Of a stretch of DNA of 64,000 nt, positions 24,690 through 33,390 are shown in pieces. Every line of letters starts with the position of its first letter. Position 1 is the stretch's first letter. The position numbers were made by a program, and so were the translations under genes. Source of the DNA: Bacillus sp. BGMRC 2118 (GTDB taxonomy: Bacteria > Bacillota > Bacilli > Bacillales > SA4); the NCBI GenBank assembly GCA_008364785.1, contig VTTJ01000011.1, forward strand, positions 114,786-178,785. Direction: 5' to 3'. The notes below the pieces were generated by a model, which was given only the letters and a program-made list of their open reading frames with translations, had not been told where the DNA came from and did no database searches.

Positions 24690-25067
24690 ATGGACTATCC
24701 GATGGAATACTATGAATACTTTATTAAGTTTAATGAAGGTGATTATTACACCTGTCATGATTTACTTGAAGAAATGTGGTTGACAGATAAAGATAATTTA
24801 TTTTTAAAAGGTTTGCTCCAAATGACAGTTGCCATCTATCATTACGAATATGGAAATGTGAAAGGAGCAAGGGCAATGATGAATGTAGGACATCGCTATT
24901 TACAAAAATATCGTCCTTGTTACTGGGGATTGAATTTGGAAATTGTGAATTCATTTATTGAACAATGTCTCCACATTATACCACAACATATAGATCGAGT
25001 ACCTTTTGAGGAAGTAAAAGAACTGCCCATGCTTCCAACAATCTATCTATATCTTGATGATAATTAG
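24690..25067 (+). CDS. DUF309 family protein
   Basis: The 125-residue helical protein carries the DUF309 signature: FNEGDYYTCHDLLEEMWL, then LLQMTVAIYHYEYGNVKGA. The conserved His-Asp-Leu-Leu-Glu-Glu-x-Trp suggests a metal or ligand site, but no activity is known. AGGAGAGGAT precedes the ATG; the TTG eight codons earlier contains that site and is rejected. It is divergent from yuiD and precedes pepA. Confidence 0.85.
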   Translation: MDYPMEYYEYFIKFNEGDYYTCHDLLEEMWLTDKDNLFLKGLLQMTVAIYHYEYGNVKGARAMMNVGHRYLQKYRPCYWGLNLEIVNSFIEQCLHIIPQHIDRVPFEEVKELPMLPTIYLYLDDN

Positions 25068-25130
25068 ATACTCGAAATAATAGAAAGTTTTCTATATAAT
25101 AGAAGTAGTTACAATTTTGGAGGTGCTTTC

Positions 25131-26630
25131 ATGTTCACAGTTAAAAATAACTTTTTATTAAATGAGGCAACGACTACACTTGTTGTTGGTTTATTTGAAA
25201 AAACTACTTCTTTTGAAGGAATTCTAGGAGAACTTAATACTGCTTTGGGAGAAACATTAGCTACACTTGTAAAAGAAGGCGATGTTTCAGCTAAAAAAGG
25301 AATGGTTTCAAAGGTACATACGTTAGGGAAATTAGAAGCAAAACGAATCTATTTCGTAGGATTAGGCAAGGAAAATGAGTATAGTTTTGAAACGGCGAGA
25401 AGTGCATTTGGTAAGCTGTTCAAAGCGTGTAAGTCAGCTAAACTGGAACAAGTAGAAGTTGTACTTGATAGCTTTGTAACAGATCGAGTTGATGCATCTG
25501 ATGCTGCTCATGCTTTAGGAGAAGCACTACCGCTAGCTACATACAAATTCTCAGACTACAAGCAAAAGTCAAATGAACCAGAAAAGAAATTAACTTCTGT
25601 GGTTGTATACACAGAACAAGATAAAGATGAAGTAGATGCTAGTTTAACAGTTGGGTATATCTATGGAAAAGGTACAAACAGTGCACGTACTTTAGTAAAT
25701 ACCCCTGCAAATATGCTGACGGCAACTGACCTTGCTAACTATGCAGTAGAGCTTGCGACAAAGTATGAGCTCGAATACGAAATATTAGAAAAAGAAGAGA
25801 TGGAAAACTTAGGAATGGGTGCACTTCTGGCAGTTAATCAAGGCTCTGTAGAACCACCTAAAATGATTGTCATTAAGTATCAAGGAAAAGATGAGTGGAC
25901 GGATGTAATCGGATTAGTAGGAAAAGGTATTACATACGACTCTGGCGGTTACTCAATCAAGCCAAAGGATGGTCTAGTCGGAATGAAAACTGATATGGGC
26001 GGAGCTGCTGCTGTATTAGGTGCAATGGAGATTATTGCAGAGCTAAAGCCTGAGCAAAATGTTGTGATGGTGATTCCTTCAACTGACAACATGATTAGCG
26101 GTAATGCATTCAAGCCGGATGATGTTGTAACATCGATGAGTGGGAAAACAATCGAAATTCTTAATACAGATGCTGAAGGGCGTTTAGCTCTTGCAGATGC
26201 TGTAACGTATGCAAAGCAACATGGTGCAAATTATATTGTTGACGTTGCGACACTAACAGGTGGGGTAATTATTGCACTTGGAAATCATATTACAGGTGCT
26301 ATGACGAACAACGAAGAGTTATTTGAAAGAGTGTTAGAAGCTTCTAACGAAGTGGGAGAAATGATTTGGAGACTTCCAATTACAGATAAATTTAAAGAAC
26401 GTGTAAGAAGAAGCAGCGTCGCTGATTTAAATAACTCTCCTGGACGTGATGGTCATGCAATCTTCGCTGGATTGTTTATTGGCGAATTTGCTGAAGACAC
26501 ACCTTGGGTACATTTAGACATAGCTGGAACAGCAACATCAACTTCTGAGTATGATTTAGGTCCAGCTGGTGCTACTGGTGTCATGTCCAGAACACTTGCA
26601 ACATTAGTAGAACGATTTGGAGAAGAATAA
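25131..26630 (+). CDS. pepA: Leucyl aminopeptidase (M17), YuiE
   Basis: The 499-residue two-domain cytosolic enzyme has the M17 signature NTDAEGRL and the metal/catalytic segments GKGITYDSGGYSIKP and KTDMGGAAAV, with the catalytic Lys and two-zinc ligands in place. It removes N-terminal residues, preferably Leu, from peptides. TTGGAGGTG precedes the ATG. It has its own terminator and corresponds to yuiE. Confidence 0.95.
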   Translation: MFTVKNNFLLNEATTTLVVGLFEKTTSFEGILGELNTALGETLATLVKEGDVSAKKGMVSKVHTLGKLEAKRIYFVGLGKENEYSFETARSAFGKLFKACKSAKLEQVEVVLDSFVTDRVDASDAAHALGEALPLATYKFSDYKQKSNEPEKKLTSVVVYTEQDKDEVDASLTVGYIYGKGTNSARTLVNTPANMLTATDLANYAVELATKYELEYEILEKEEMENLGMGALLAVNQGSVEPPKMIVIKYQGKDEWTDVIGLVGKGITYDSGGYSIKPKDGLVGMKTDMGGAAAVLGAMEIIAELKPEQNVVMVIPSTDNMISGNAFKPDDVVTSMSGKTIEILNTDAEGRLALADAVTYAKQHGANYIVDVATLTGGVIIALGNHITGAMTNNEELFERVLEASNEVGEMIWRLPITDKFKERVRRSSVADLNNSPGRDGHAIFAGLFIGEFAEDTPWVHLDIAGTATSTSEYDLGPAGATGVMSRTLATLVERFGEE

Positions 26631-26632
26631 AT

Positions 26633-26665
26633 AAGAGGACTGGTCTTAGGACCGGTTCTTTTTTT
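26633..26665 (+). terminator. pepA terminator
   Basis: AAGAGGACTGGTC pairs with the strand ACCGGTTCTT, followed by T6. Confidence 0.85.
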
Positions 26666-26691
26666 GTGAGTCACTTTTCCTAATGTTGGAA

Positions 26692-26803
26692 ATGTATCCG
26701 AAAAAACATCAAAGTAGTCCAAATAAATCCCAAAGTAGTCCCAAAAAATACCAAAGTAGTCCAAAAAAAGTGAATTGTCGTCCAAAAATCCGAGGCTCGC
26801 CCA
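26692..26803. repeat. Intergenic array of GTAGTCC units spaced 21 bp
   Basis: The dinucleotide CC that ends each core lies at 26698, 26719, 26740, 26761, 26782 and about 26801; the first five are exactly 21 bp apart. Three central cores read AAAGTAGTCC; the outer ones are degenerate (TGTATCC, TTGTCGTCC, GGCTCGCCC). It lies between the pepA terminator and the yuiF promoter. Confidence 0.78.
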
Positions 26804-26854
26804 AATCAAACACTCCTTGCTCTTTAGCAACTATTTCTATTCTAGTTTTCTATG

Positions 26855-26883
26855 TTGACACTACTAATCTACCATGTTATTCT
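26855..26883 (+). promoter_or_regulatory. Sigma-A promoter of yuiF
   Basis: TTGACA and TATTCT are separated by 17 bp, about 75 bp before the yuiF start codon. Confidence 0.65.
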
Positions 26884-26956
26884 TATTTATATTTTAATAC
26901 GTTAACATATTAGTGATTTAGCGAACTAAAGTAATAACATCTTAGGAGGATACAAC

Positions 26957-28273
26957 ATGAATGCAGTTGTACTAGCAGTAGTAGTCATGCTTATTTTGAG
27001 CTTATGTCGATTAAATGTCGTCATTTCATTAGTAATTGGTGCATTAATAGGAGGTCTAGTTGGAGGTCTTGGATTCACTTCAACGATTGAGGTATTTAGT
27101 GCAGGTCTGGGAAGTAGTGCAGGAGTTGCTCTTAGCTATGCATTGCTTGGAAGCTTTGCTGTTGCAATCTCAAGAACTGGATTACCAGAAGCCCTAGTTC
27201 AGGCAGCACTAAAGTTAGTAGGTAAACAAGGAGAATCAAAACGAAAGTCATTATCAAAAGTAGCAATTATACTGATTATTTTAATCATGTCTATATTCTC
27301 GCAAAATGTAATTCCCATTCATATTGCGTTTATTCCAATTTTAATACCACCCTTATTGTTAGTATTTAATCAGTTACAAATGGATAGACGCCTTATTGCT
27401 TCTATTATTACATTCGGACTCATTACCCCATATATGCTGATACCAGCAGGATTTGGTGCGATGTTTCACGAGATCGTTCAACTGAATATGGAGGAAAGTG
27501 GATTGACTATAAATGTAGAAGATATCCCAGTTGCTATGTTAATTCCTTCATTAGGTATGGTTGTAGGTCTACTAGTTGCTGTGTTTTTCTCATATAGAAA
27601 AAAGAGAGTGTATAACGATATACCGATATCAGATGAAAGTAAGCAGGAAACCTATACAACAAAGGGTCTAGTATTTGCTGGCCTTGCCATTCTTGCTTCA
27701 CTTATTCTTCAATTACTAACAGATTCGATGATTATTGGAGCATTAGCAGGTATATTAGTCATACTTGTAAGTGGAATTGTAAAATGGAACGAAACAGATA
27801 CTGTACTCACAAATGGCATGAAAATGATGTCATTTATCGGATTTGTAATGATCGCGGCATCTGGATTTGCTAATGTAATGAAAGAAACAGGACATGTTGA
27901 ATTATTAGTAAAACAGGCAAGTTCGATGTTAAATGGAAACCAACAGCTTGGAATCTTAATGATGTTAGTCGTTGGATTACTCGTGACAATGGGAATCGGA
28001 TCATCCTTTTCAACGATTCCTATTATCGCTACAATATTTGTTCCACTAAGTTTGGAGCTTGGGCTTAGTCCAATGGCGACGATTGCGATTATTGGTACAG
28101 CAGGGGCTCTCGGTGATGCAGGCTCACCAGCTTCAGACAGTACGTTAGGTCCAACAGCAGGATTAAATGTAGATGGACAGCACAATCACATATGGGATAC
28201 GGTTGTCCCAACGTTTTTACACTATAACATCCCGTTAATTGTATTTGGCTGGTTAGCAGCAATTATTCTCTAG
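26957..28273 (+). CDS. yuiF: YuiF, NhaC/ArsB-superfamily transporter
   Basis: The 438-residue protein has about 11-12 hydrophobic segments and the repeated SQNVIPIHIAFIPIL and GSSFSTIPIIATIFVPL re-entrant-type regions; the conserved GALGDAGSPASDSTLGPTAGLNVDG segment is typical of this Na+/H+-antiporter-like family of putative amino acid transporters. TAGGAGGATAC precedes the ATG. Substrate unknown. It has its own promoter and terminator. Confidence 0.85.
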   Translation: MNAVVLAVVVMLILSLCRLNVVISLVIGALIGGLVGGLGFTSTIEVFSAGLGSSAGVALSYALLGSFAVAISRTGLPEALVQAALKLVGKQGESKRKSLSKVAIILIILIMSIFSQNVIPIHIAFIPILIPPLLLVFNQLQMDRRLIASIITFGLITPYMLIPAGFGAMFHEIVQLNMEESGLTINVEDIPVAMLIPSLGMVVGLLVAVFFSYRKKRVYNDIPISDESKQETYTTKGLVFAGLAILASLILQLLTDSMIIGALAGILVILVSGIVKWNETDTVLTNGMKMMSFIGFVMIAASGFANVMKETGHVELLVKQASSMLNGNQQLGILMMLVVGLLVTMGIGSSFSTIPIIATIFVPLSLELGLSPMATIAIIGTAGALGDAGSPASDSTLGPTAGLNVDGQHNHIWDTVVPTFLHYNIPLIVFGWLAAIIL

Positions 28274-28297
28274 ACTCATTTTATGAGTCTTTTTTTT
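28272..28297 (+). terminator. yuiF terminator
   Basis: AGACTCAT and ATGAGTCT pair around TTT, followed by T7. Confidence 0.9.
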
Positions 28298-28424
28298 AAT
28301 TCAAGTGGGAAACTAAGTTTTTCTATTATGAGAGTAGGATATTCCCTTTTTATGGAGAACATTGTATTTAGATAACTGTCAAAGACTAGTGAAAGTAACA
28401 TTACGATAGATGGAGTGAGGATAC

Positions 28425-29024
28425 ATGTATTTTGGAAAAGTAAAACAAAAAAATACCGGAGACCGTGTTCCACCAAATCAGAATGTCACAACCACATTTC
28501 CTGTGTTGCATCATGGAAATGTTCCGTACTATCAAGAAGACCTTTCAGATTGGAACTTGAGAATATTTGGACTTGTTGAAAAGGTTATTACGTACTCGTT
28601 TTCAGATATTCAAAAACTTGCGGATGTTTCAATTCAAAATGACATACATTGTGTAACAGGATGGTCTAGACTTGATAATGGGTGGGAAGGTGTATCAACT
28701 AAGCGAATCGTAAACGATGCGGCTGTCTTACCAGAGGCAAAGTTTGTCGTTCTTCATGCAGAAGAGGGATGGACAACAAACCTGCCCGTACAGGATTTCT
28801 TAAAGGAAACAAGCTTACTTGCCTTTTCTCATGAAGGACAGCCACTAACTCCTGAACATGGTTATCCACTTCGTGCAGTCATTCCGCATCTCTACTTTTG
28901 GAAAAGCGCAAAGTGGTTACGTGGTATAGAATTTGTGAAGGAAGACAGTGCAGGCTTTTGGGAAAAGAATGGATATCATATGTACGGTGACCCTTGGAAA
29001 GAAGAGCGATTTAGCTTTGATTAA
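28425..29024 (+). CDS. yuiH: YuiH, sulfite-oxidase-type molybdopterin protein
   Basis: The 199-residue protein is a molybdopterin-binding domain of the sulfite oxidase/YedY type: the molybdenum-ligating Cys is C76 in DIHCVTGWSR, followed by GWTTNLPVQDFL and HGYPLRAVIPHLYFWKSAKWLRGIEF. There is no Tat signal and no heme or dimerisation domain, so it is a minimal cytosolic member. Substrate unknown. GGAGTGAGG precedes the ATG. Confidence 0.88.
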   Translation: MYFGKVKQKNTGDRVPPNQNVTTTFPVLHHGNVPYYQEDLSDWNLRIFGLVEKVITYSFSDIQKLADVSIQNDIHCVTGWSRLDNGWEGVSTKRIVNDAAVLPEAKFVVLHAEEGWTTNLPVQDFLKETSLLAFSHEGQPLTPEHGYPLRAVIPHLYFWKSAKWLRGIEFVKEDSAGFWEKNGYHMYGDPWKEERFSFD

Positions 29025-29136
29025 TAGTCAATGATACGATTGAAATCAGTACATGTTTCTGTACCTTGCTAGAATTAGTAGAAATTTTTTAAATATAGAT
29101 CAAAAAAAGAGCAGTTACATAAAGGGAGGAATTCAT

Positions 29137-29337
29137 ATGGCTATAATGATTGGATTGTTTTTATTCGCAATAGGTTCTATCCTTTGGTATAGAAGGGGTA
29201 GACAAAAGAGTGATGCATCAAGTCACTATAAGCCATTTGATTCATTAATGAATGGTACGGTTAACGATTTCTCCCCAGAGTCAATACATGATACAAAGCA
29301 TCAAGTTCACTATGAAGAAAGAACAGAGAGTAAATAG
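29137..29337 (+). CDS. Small single-span membrane protein (66 aa)
   Basis: It starts MAIMIGLFLFAIGSILWYRR, a single helix followed by a basic stop-transfer region and a polar tail with HYKPFDSLMNGTVNDF. The tail is reminiscent of small Bacillus DUF3951-type proteins (YxPFDxxxGxT), which is a weak resemblance. AAAGGGAGG precedes the ATG. Function unknown. Confidence 0.6.
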   Translation: MAIMIGLFLFAIGSILWYRRGRQKSDASSHYKPFDSLMNGTVNDFSPESIHDTKHQVHYEERTESK

Positions 29338-29442
29338 TAGTATAAAATAAAAAATAGACTGTTATGCTAATACAATCACACTTTACCAACCGTATAGTGG
29401 AAATAAAAAAGACTAAATCAATTTAGATTTAGTCGTTATAAT

Positions 29443-29757
29443 TTATGCAATTAACTTCAATCCAATGGCCGAGCTAATAATCATTGAAATGAACAGAATT
29501 CGTAGCCAATCCTTTGCTTCTCCGTATAAGATCATACCAAGAATTGCTCCACCTGATGCACCGATTCCTGTCCAAATGGCATAAGCTGTACCCATAGGTA
29601 GAGTCTTCATTGATAGCGATAAGAATAGAAAACTTCCTGCAAATCCAATGACTAACAAGATAATGGATGTGAGATTTTTCTCATGATGATATTTATTAAT
29701 CATGGTTACACCAAACATTTCAAAAAATCCAGCAAGTAAAAGCATTACCCACGCCAT
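29443..29757 (-). CDS. ykkD: SMR-family exporter subunit YkkD
   Basis: The 104-residue four-helix small multidrug resistance protein contains EMFGVTMINKY with the conserved proton-coupling Glu, and MGTAYAIWTGIGASGG. It overlaps the stop of the preceding SMR gene by one base, so the two form a heterodimer as in YkkCD-type pairs, which export guanidinium in exchange for protons. The guanidine-I riboswitch upstream of the pair supports this substrate. Confidence 0.92.
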   Translation of the reverse strand: MAWVMLLLAGFFEMFGVTMINKYHHEKNLTSIILLVIGFAGSFLFLSLSMKTLPMGTAYAIWTGIGASGGAILGMILYGEAKDWLRILFISMIISSAIGLKLIA

Positions 29758-30095
29758 TAGCTACCAGCTCCTTCCTCTGTTTCCTTTGTAACGAGTTTTA
29801 ACCCAATTACACCCATTAATAATAAACCGATTAATAGTAGCTTCACAATTTGAATCGGTTCATTAAAGAACACCATTTCAGATAGTACTGTCCCCGCAGT
29901 TCCTAAACCAACGAAAACAGCATATACCGTTCCTACAGGTAATTTTTTACCAGCCATAATCATGACATAAAAGCTAACTGTAATTGCAATAATCGTGCCA
30001 ATCCATTCCCAAACGTTATCAGCATGTTTTAATCCAATTACCCATGCTACTTCAAACATTGCCGCAATAACAACAGCAAACCAAATTTTATTCAT
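29757..30095 (-). CDS. ykkC: SMR-family exporter subunit YkkC
   Basis: The 112-residue four-helix protein has FEVAWVIGLKHADN with the essential Glu, LPVGTVYAVFVGLGTAGTVLSE and GVIGLKLVTKETEE, closely resembling B. subtilis YkkC. It is the first gene of the pair and carries GGAGGGAATC before its ATG. Expression is expected to be induced by guanidine through the riboswitch and terminator in the leader. Confidence 0.93.
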   Translation of the reverse strand: MNKIWFAVVIAAMFEVAWVIGLKHADNVWEWIGTIIAITVSFYVMIMAGKKLPVGTVYAVFVGLGTAGTVLSEMVFFNEPIQIVKLLLIGLLLMGVIGLKLVTKETEEGAGS

Positions 30096-30138
30096 GGTTG
30101 ATTCCCTCCTATAATCCCCATAATTATATACAAAACAG

Positions 30139-30184
30139 CAAAAACAAAAAGCCTAAGAAATCAATGTTGATCTCCCAGGCTTTT
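30139..30184 (-). terminator. Riboswitch-controlled terminator before ykkCD
   Basis: On the minus strand AAAAGCCTGGGAGATCA pairs imperfectly with TGATTTCTTAGGCTTTT, followed by TGTTTTTG. Its 5' strand is the 3' part of the aptamer (AAAAGCCTGGGAGA), so ligand binding would prevent terminator formation. Confidence 0.85.
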
Positions 30185-30260
30185 ATCCTTCCGTGACACA
30201 GCAAAGGCTGTGAGTTTTCTCTCGGACCAGACCAAGCGAGCTTGCGGAACCCTAGAAAAC
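30170..30260 (-). promoter_or_regulatory. Guanidine-I (ykkC) riboswitch
   Basis: On the minus strand the leader reads TCTAGGGTTCCGC, then TGGTCTGGTCCGAGAGA, then ACGGAAGGATAAAAGCC and TGGGAGA. These are the conserved elements of the ykkC class I guanidine aptamer, in the correct order, with a variable hairpin (CACAGCCTTTGCTGTG) between. Guanidine binding is known to turn such switches on. Confidence 0.95.
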
Positions 30261-30516
30261 ATTTTTTAACGATTTATTTATACTTAATTATAATAAATAT
30301 TCTTCCATTCTTCAATAACAGTGATTACCATGAATAAAGCAATAAAGTTTCAGAAAAGAGCATCCAAGGTAGGAAGTATAACCATGGTTTAATTATAAGC
30401 AAAAAAAGCATAAATTTTTGTTTGTAAGGACATGTATGAAAAAAGCTATTTGATGGAAATAATAAAAAGGCACGGTCGAAAGATGTGTATTTTTATTATT
30501 AGGAGGCAACAAAGAG
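30261..30516. other. Region between the riboswitch and the cold-shock gene
   Basis: It contains the divergent promoters, which I could not define exactly. At 30341-30365 AAAGTTTCAGAAAAGAGC resembles the end of the GGCT element (AAAGTTTTAGAAAAGAGC), probably a remnant. Confidence 0.35.
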
Positions 30517-30717
30517 ATGGAACGCGGTAAAGTAAAATGGTTTAACAGTGAAAAAGGTTTTGGATTTATTGAGCGTGAAGGTGGAGAAGATGTATTCGTT
30601 CACTTCTCAGCTATCCAAGGTGAAGGATTTAAGTCCCTTGATGAAGGTCAAGAAGTAACGTTTGAAATTGAAAACGGACAACGTGGACCTCAAGCAACGA
30701 ACGTTCAGAAAGCTTAA
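30517..30717 (+). CDS. Cold-shock protein (CspB/CspD type)
   Basis: The 66-residue single cold-shock domain has RNP1 KGFGFIE and RNP2 DVFVHFSAI. Such proteins bind single-stranded RNA or DNA and keep mRNA unfolded. TAGGAGGCAAC precedes the ATG after a leader. Which B. subtilis paralogue it matches (cspB, C or D) cannot be settled by eye. Confidence 0.95.
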   Translation: MERGKVKWFNSEKGFGFIEREGGEDVFVHFSAIQGEGFKSLDEGQEVTFEIENGQRGPQATNVQKA

Positions 30718-30742
30718 ACTAAAGAATTAATGTTTCACTAAT

Positions 30743-30789
30743 AAAACAGACTGTAATATCTGGATCAGATATTAGTAGTCTGTTTTTTT
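30743..30789 (+). terminator. Terminator after the cold-shock gene
   Basis: AAACAGACT pairs with AGTCTGTTT, with AATATCTG and CAGATATT as an inner stem, followed by T5. Confidence 0.88.
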
Positions 30790-30854
30790 ATGCTTTTTTA
30801 GCAGGGAATTTTTTTACTTTATCGAACAGTACTTTTAGATAGGAGTGAGGTAGG

Positions 30855-31277
30855 TTGAGAATTAAGGGAATGAATCATCTTTTATTTTCAGTAGCTGATT
30901 TAGATCGTTCCATTGAATTTTATGAGAAGGTATTTTCAGCAAAGCTTTTAGTTAAAGGTAAACGGACAGCCTACTTTGATTTGGCAGGAATGTGGCTTGC
31001 GTTAAATGTGGAAAAGGATATTCCACGCAATGACATACATAATTCCTATACTCATATTGCATTTACGATAGAGGAAGAGGATTTTGATGAAATGTATAGT
31101 CATTTAGAGCATCTTCAAGTACATATCTTAAATGGCAGGGTTCGTGATTCACGTGACAAACGATCTGTTTATTTCACAGATCCAGATGGACATAAATTTG
31201 AATTTCATACAGGTACATTACAGGATCGCTTGAATTACTATAAAAGTGAAAAGCTGCAAATGGAGTTTTATGATTGA
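30855..31277 (+). CDS. fosB: Metallothiol transferase FosB (fosfomycin resistance)
   Basis: FosB adds bacillithiol or cysteine to fosfomycin and so inactivates it. The 140-residue vicinal-oxygen-chelate protein has the metal ligands H8 (MNHLLF), H67 (YTHIAF) and E116 (HKFEFH), and FTDPDGHKFEFHTGTLQDRL, very close to B. subtilis FosB. TTG start after AGGAGTGAGG. The gene ends convergently with the next, overlapping by 10 bp. Confidence 0.92.
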   Translation: MRIKGMNHLLFSVADLDRSIEFYEKVFSAKLLVKGKRTAYFDLAGMWLALNVEKDIPRNDIHNSYTHIAFTIEEEDFDEMYSHLEHLQVHILNGRVRDSRDKRSVYFTDPDGHKFEFHTGTLQDRLNYYKSEKLQMEFYD

Positions 31278-31822
31278 TTGCACCTTTCAGTGTGTAGTAA
31301 TAATTGTAGTAATGCTTTGACGAAAATACCTAACAATATGTAGCAAGGGAAGGAATACCAATGCTCCCATTTAGTCGGAATATAAATATCTAGCCAAATG
31401 AAAAGAGGTTCAGCAATAAAGGATGCAAAGGCAGAAAAAATAATCATCGCACTAATAAAGCTCTTCCAACTTCTGAAATATTGATAAATCAACATATAAA
31501 ACACTGGAAGAATGCAATAATCCACAGGATTTAGCCTAGGTATTAGCTTTACAAATTGATACTTATAACTCCATAGTTGAAGCTCGACACCTATATCATC
31601 TAGTAGCACAGTTAATGAGCTAATGAGGGAGCCGTAAAATAGTATCTCAATCAGGGACTTTCTATTTACTAAATAGAAAAAAATTGCCCACGGTAACAGC
31701 ATTAATATGACTAATAGCCACCACTGAAAAGTAAACAAATTTTCATGAATGAAATACTCCATTCTTATTTCTGATAAATGTCGATCAACCATTTTTACAT
31801 CTTCAAATGATGGATGCTCCAT
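31268..31822 (-). CDS. Multi-span membrane protein, CBO0543-type
   Basis: The 184-residue protein has about five hydrophobic segments (near residues 33-52, 60-75, 98-113, 120-142 and 155-175) and the conserved-looking VKLIPRLNPVDYCILPVFYM. It resembles the CBO0543 family of Bacillus/Clostridium membrane proteins (from memory). AAGGAG lies 8 bases before the chosen ATG. Function unknown. Confidence 0.65.
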   Translation of the reverse strand: MEHPSFEDVKMVDRHLSEIRMEYFIHENLFTFQWWLLVILMLLPWAIFFYLVNRKSLIEILFYGSLISSLTVLLDDIGVELQLWSYKYQFVKLIPRLNPVDYCILPVFYMLIYQYFRSWKSFISAMIIFSAFASFIAEPLFIWLDIYIPTKWEHWYSFPCYILLGIFVKALLQLLLHTERCNQS

Positions 31823-32153
31823 ATACATATCTCCTTATATATTGGGAATATGCGTACATTTAGTTAGGTAATGACGACCATCTTTTGTATCATATTAGTA
31901 TGTAACAAAGTTTGCTTTTTACTCTAGGATGTTTTAGCGTAGGTTGCTACTTTTCGAATAAGACGAGAATCACGATAGTCTCAAGCTTCCAGGACATTTT
32001 TATGTCATAGTATTGAATCGTTTATCTGTGTTGAGTTATTAAGAAAGACTGTATTTGATATTTAGCAAAAGAGCCTACTCTTAAGACCGTATGTTGTCCA
32101 AGAATTAGAGGGCCAGAAAAGAATGCCCTCTAAAGTTAGTTAACCCTTCAACC
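31823..32153. other. Gene-free interval
   Basis: No gene. Around 31934 GTAGGTTGCTACTTTTCG and at 32062 TTAGCAAAAGAGCC recall the two ends of the GGCT element in reverse orientation, so this may be a strongly decayed copy. No target duplication is visible. Confidence 0.35.
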
Positions 32154-32348
32154 TTATCTACCTAAGAGTGCCCTGATTGCTTTGTATATAATGACTAGCG
32201 CAAACACTAAAACAATCACAAATATGACTGGTGCTAAAAATGTCATGAGAGTTCCTAAAAAGGGCACAGACGCAATTGCAGATGCCGGTAAAAATAATAA
32301 GGCTAGACCTGCAAGAACAGCTGCTAAAAATAAGAAGATCAATTCCAT
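32154..32348 (-). CDS. Small hydrophobic two-segment protein (64 aa)
   Basis: MELIFLFLAAVLAGLALLFL and TFLAPVIFVIVLVFALVIIY form two membrane helices, ending in a basic IRALLGR tail. AAAGGAGGGAG precedes the ATG; a longer in-frame start contains this site. No family recognised. Confidence 0.6.
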   Translation of the reverse strand: MELIFLFLAAVLAGLALLFLPASAIASVPFLGTLMTFLAPVIFVIVLVFALVIIYKAIRALLGR

Positions 32349-32472
32349 AAATCTCCCTCCTTTCATTAATACTATATGAAAGAGAGTAGCTGTTGGTAAG
32401 GAGGAACTAGCCCTTTTTAGTAGGATAATAGATGGATTTATTTGAATGTAGCAATGTAACTGGAGGATATAT

Positions 32473-33378
32473 ATGGAAAAAAATTGGTATACAGAGATTC
32501 CGATAGTTGAAACTTCCCGTTATTTGTTACGCGGGATCGTAGAAGAGGATACTCCACGGTTGTTTGAATTTATGTCTGACAGAGATACGATGAAATACAT
32601 TACACCAAAGCCTGTTGAAACGGTAGAGGAACTGATAGAGTCTATCTCGTCTAGTATTCAAAATTTTCACAATGAAAAAGAGCTGCCTTGGGTAATTGTT
32701 CATAAGGAAAAAGAAGAGATTATCGGTATGTTTCGATTTCATAAGCTGAATAGATGGCATCAAAAAACAGAAATGGGAACCGTAATTCGAAAAGAGTACC
32801 AGCAATCGGGTGTAATGACAGAAATCCTTTCAATGATGCTAGACTTTGGTTTTAACACACTTAAGTTAAATCGGATTGTGGGAGACATCTTCGCAGATAA
32901 CAAAGGATCAAAAAAACTACTCACTAATTTTGGTTTTCATCAAGACGGTGTTTTGAGACAGACTGATTTTGACGGAAGTGTATTTCATGATACGGTTGTC
33001 TATTCAATGCTAAAAGAAGAGTATGAAATGAAACAAAGAATCCTACTGCTCCATGAGGCACTCGAACAAAGTTGGTCTAGTCAGTCTAGTTCACTGTGGA
33101 CAGAAGATAATCCTGCTTGTGGTCAATGCGGTGTCACTTCTCTAGTTGTTCATGATTATACCGGAGGAGAAATAGCGAAGACGATGGCCGGAGGCAGGTG
33201 GCATTTTTACAATATTATTAGCGGAGTACGCATAGATTTTACGAGTACTCAATTTTCTGTACTGCCTCACTATGAAGATAGAATCAGTTCCAGAGAAGAA
33301 GCAATGCTGGACACGAACGAAGTACAATATACGTATTTAAAACAAGCCGTTCAAGAATATATTGAAAAGAGGAAGTAA
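32473..33378 (+). CDS. GNAT acetyltransferase fused to a YunG-like domain
   Basis: Residues 1-185 are a RimJ/RimL-type GNAT domain (SRYLLRGIVEEDTPRLFEFM, then MGTVIRKEYQQSGVMTEILSMML and LNRIVGDIFADNKGSKKLLTNFGF). Residues about 190-300 resemble B. subtilis YunG: WSSQSSSLWTEDNPACGQCGVTSLVV, GGRWHFYNI, RIDFTSTQFS and DTNEVQYTYLKQAV. YunG-type domains have no known activity, although the Cys-His arrangement recalls papain-like folds. GGAGGATAT precedes the ATG. It begins a three-gene unit. Confidence 0.82.
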   Translation: MEKNWYTEIPIVETSRYLLRGIVEEDTPRLFEFMSDRDTMKYITPKPVETVEELIESISSSIQNFHNEKELPWVIVHKEKEEIIGMFRFHKLNRWHQKTEMGTVIRKEYQQSGVMTEILSMMLDFGFNTLKLNRIVGDIFADNKGSKKLLTNFGFHQDGVLRQTDFDGSVFHDTVVYSMLKEEYEMKQRILLLHEALEQSWSSQSSSLWTEDNPACGQCGVTSLVVHDYTGGEIAKTMAGGRWHFYNIISGVRIDFTSTQFSVLPHYEDRISSREEAMLDTNEVQYTYLKQAVQEYIEKRK

Positions 33379-33390
33379 GAGGTACATCAT

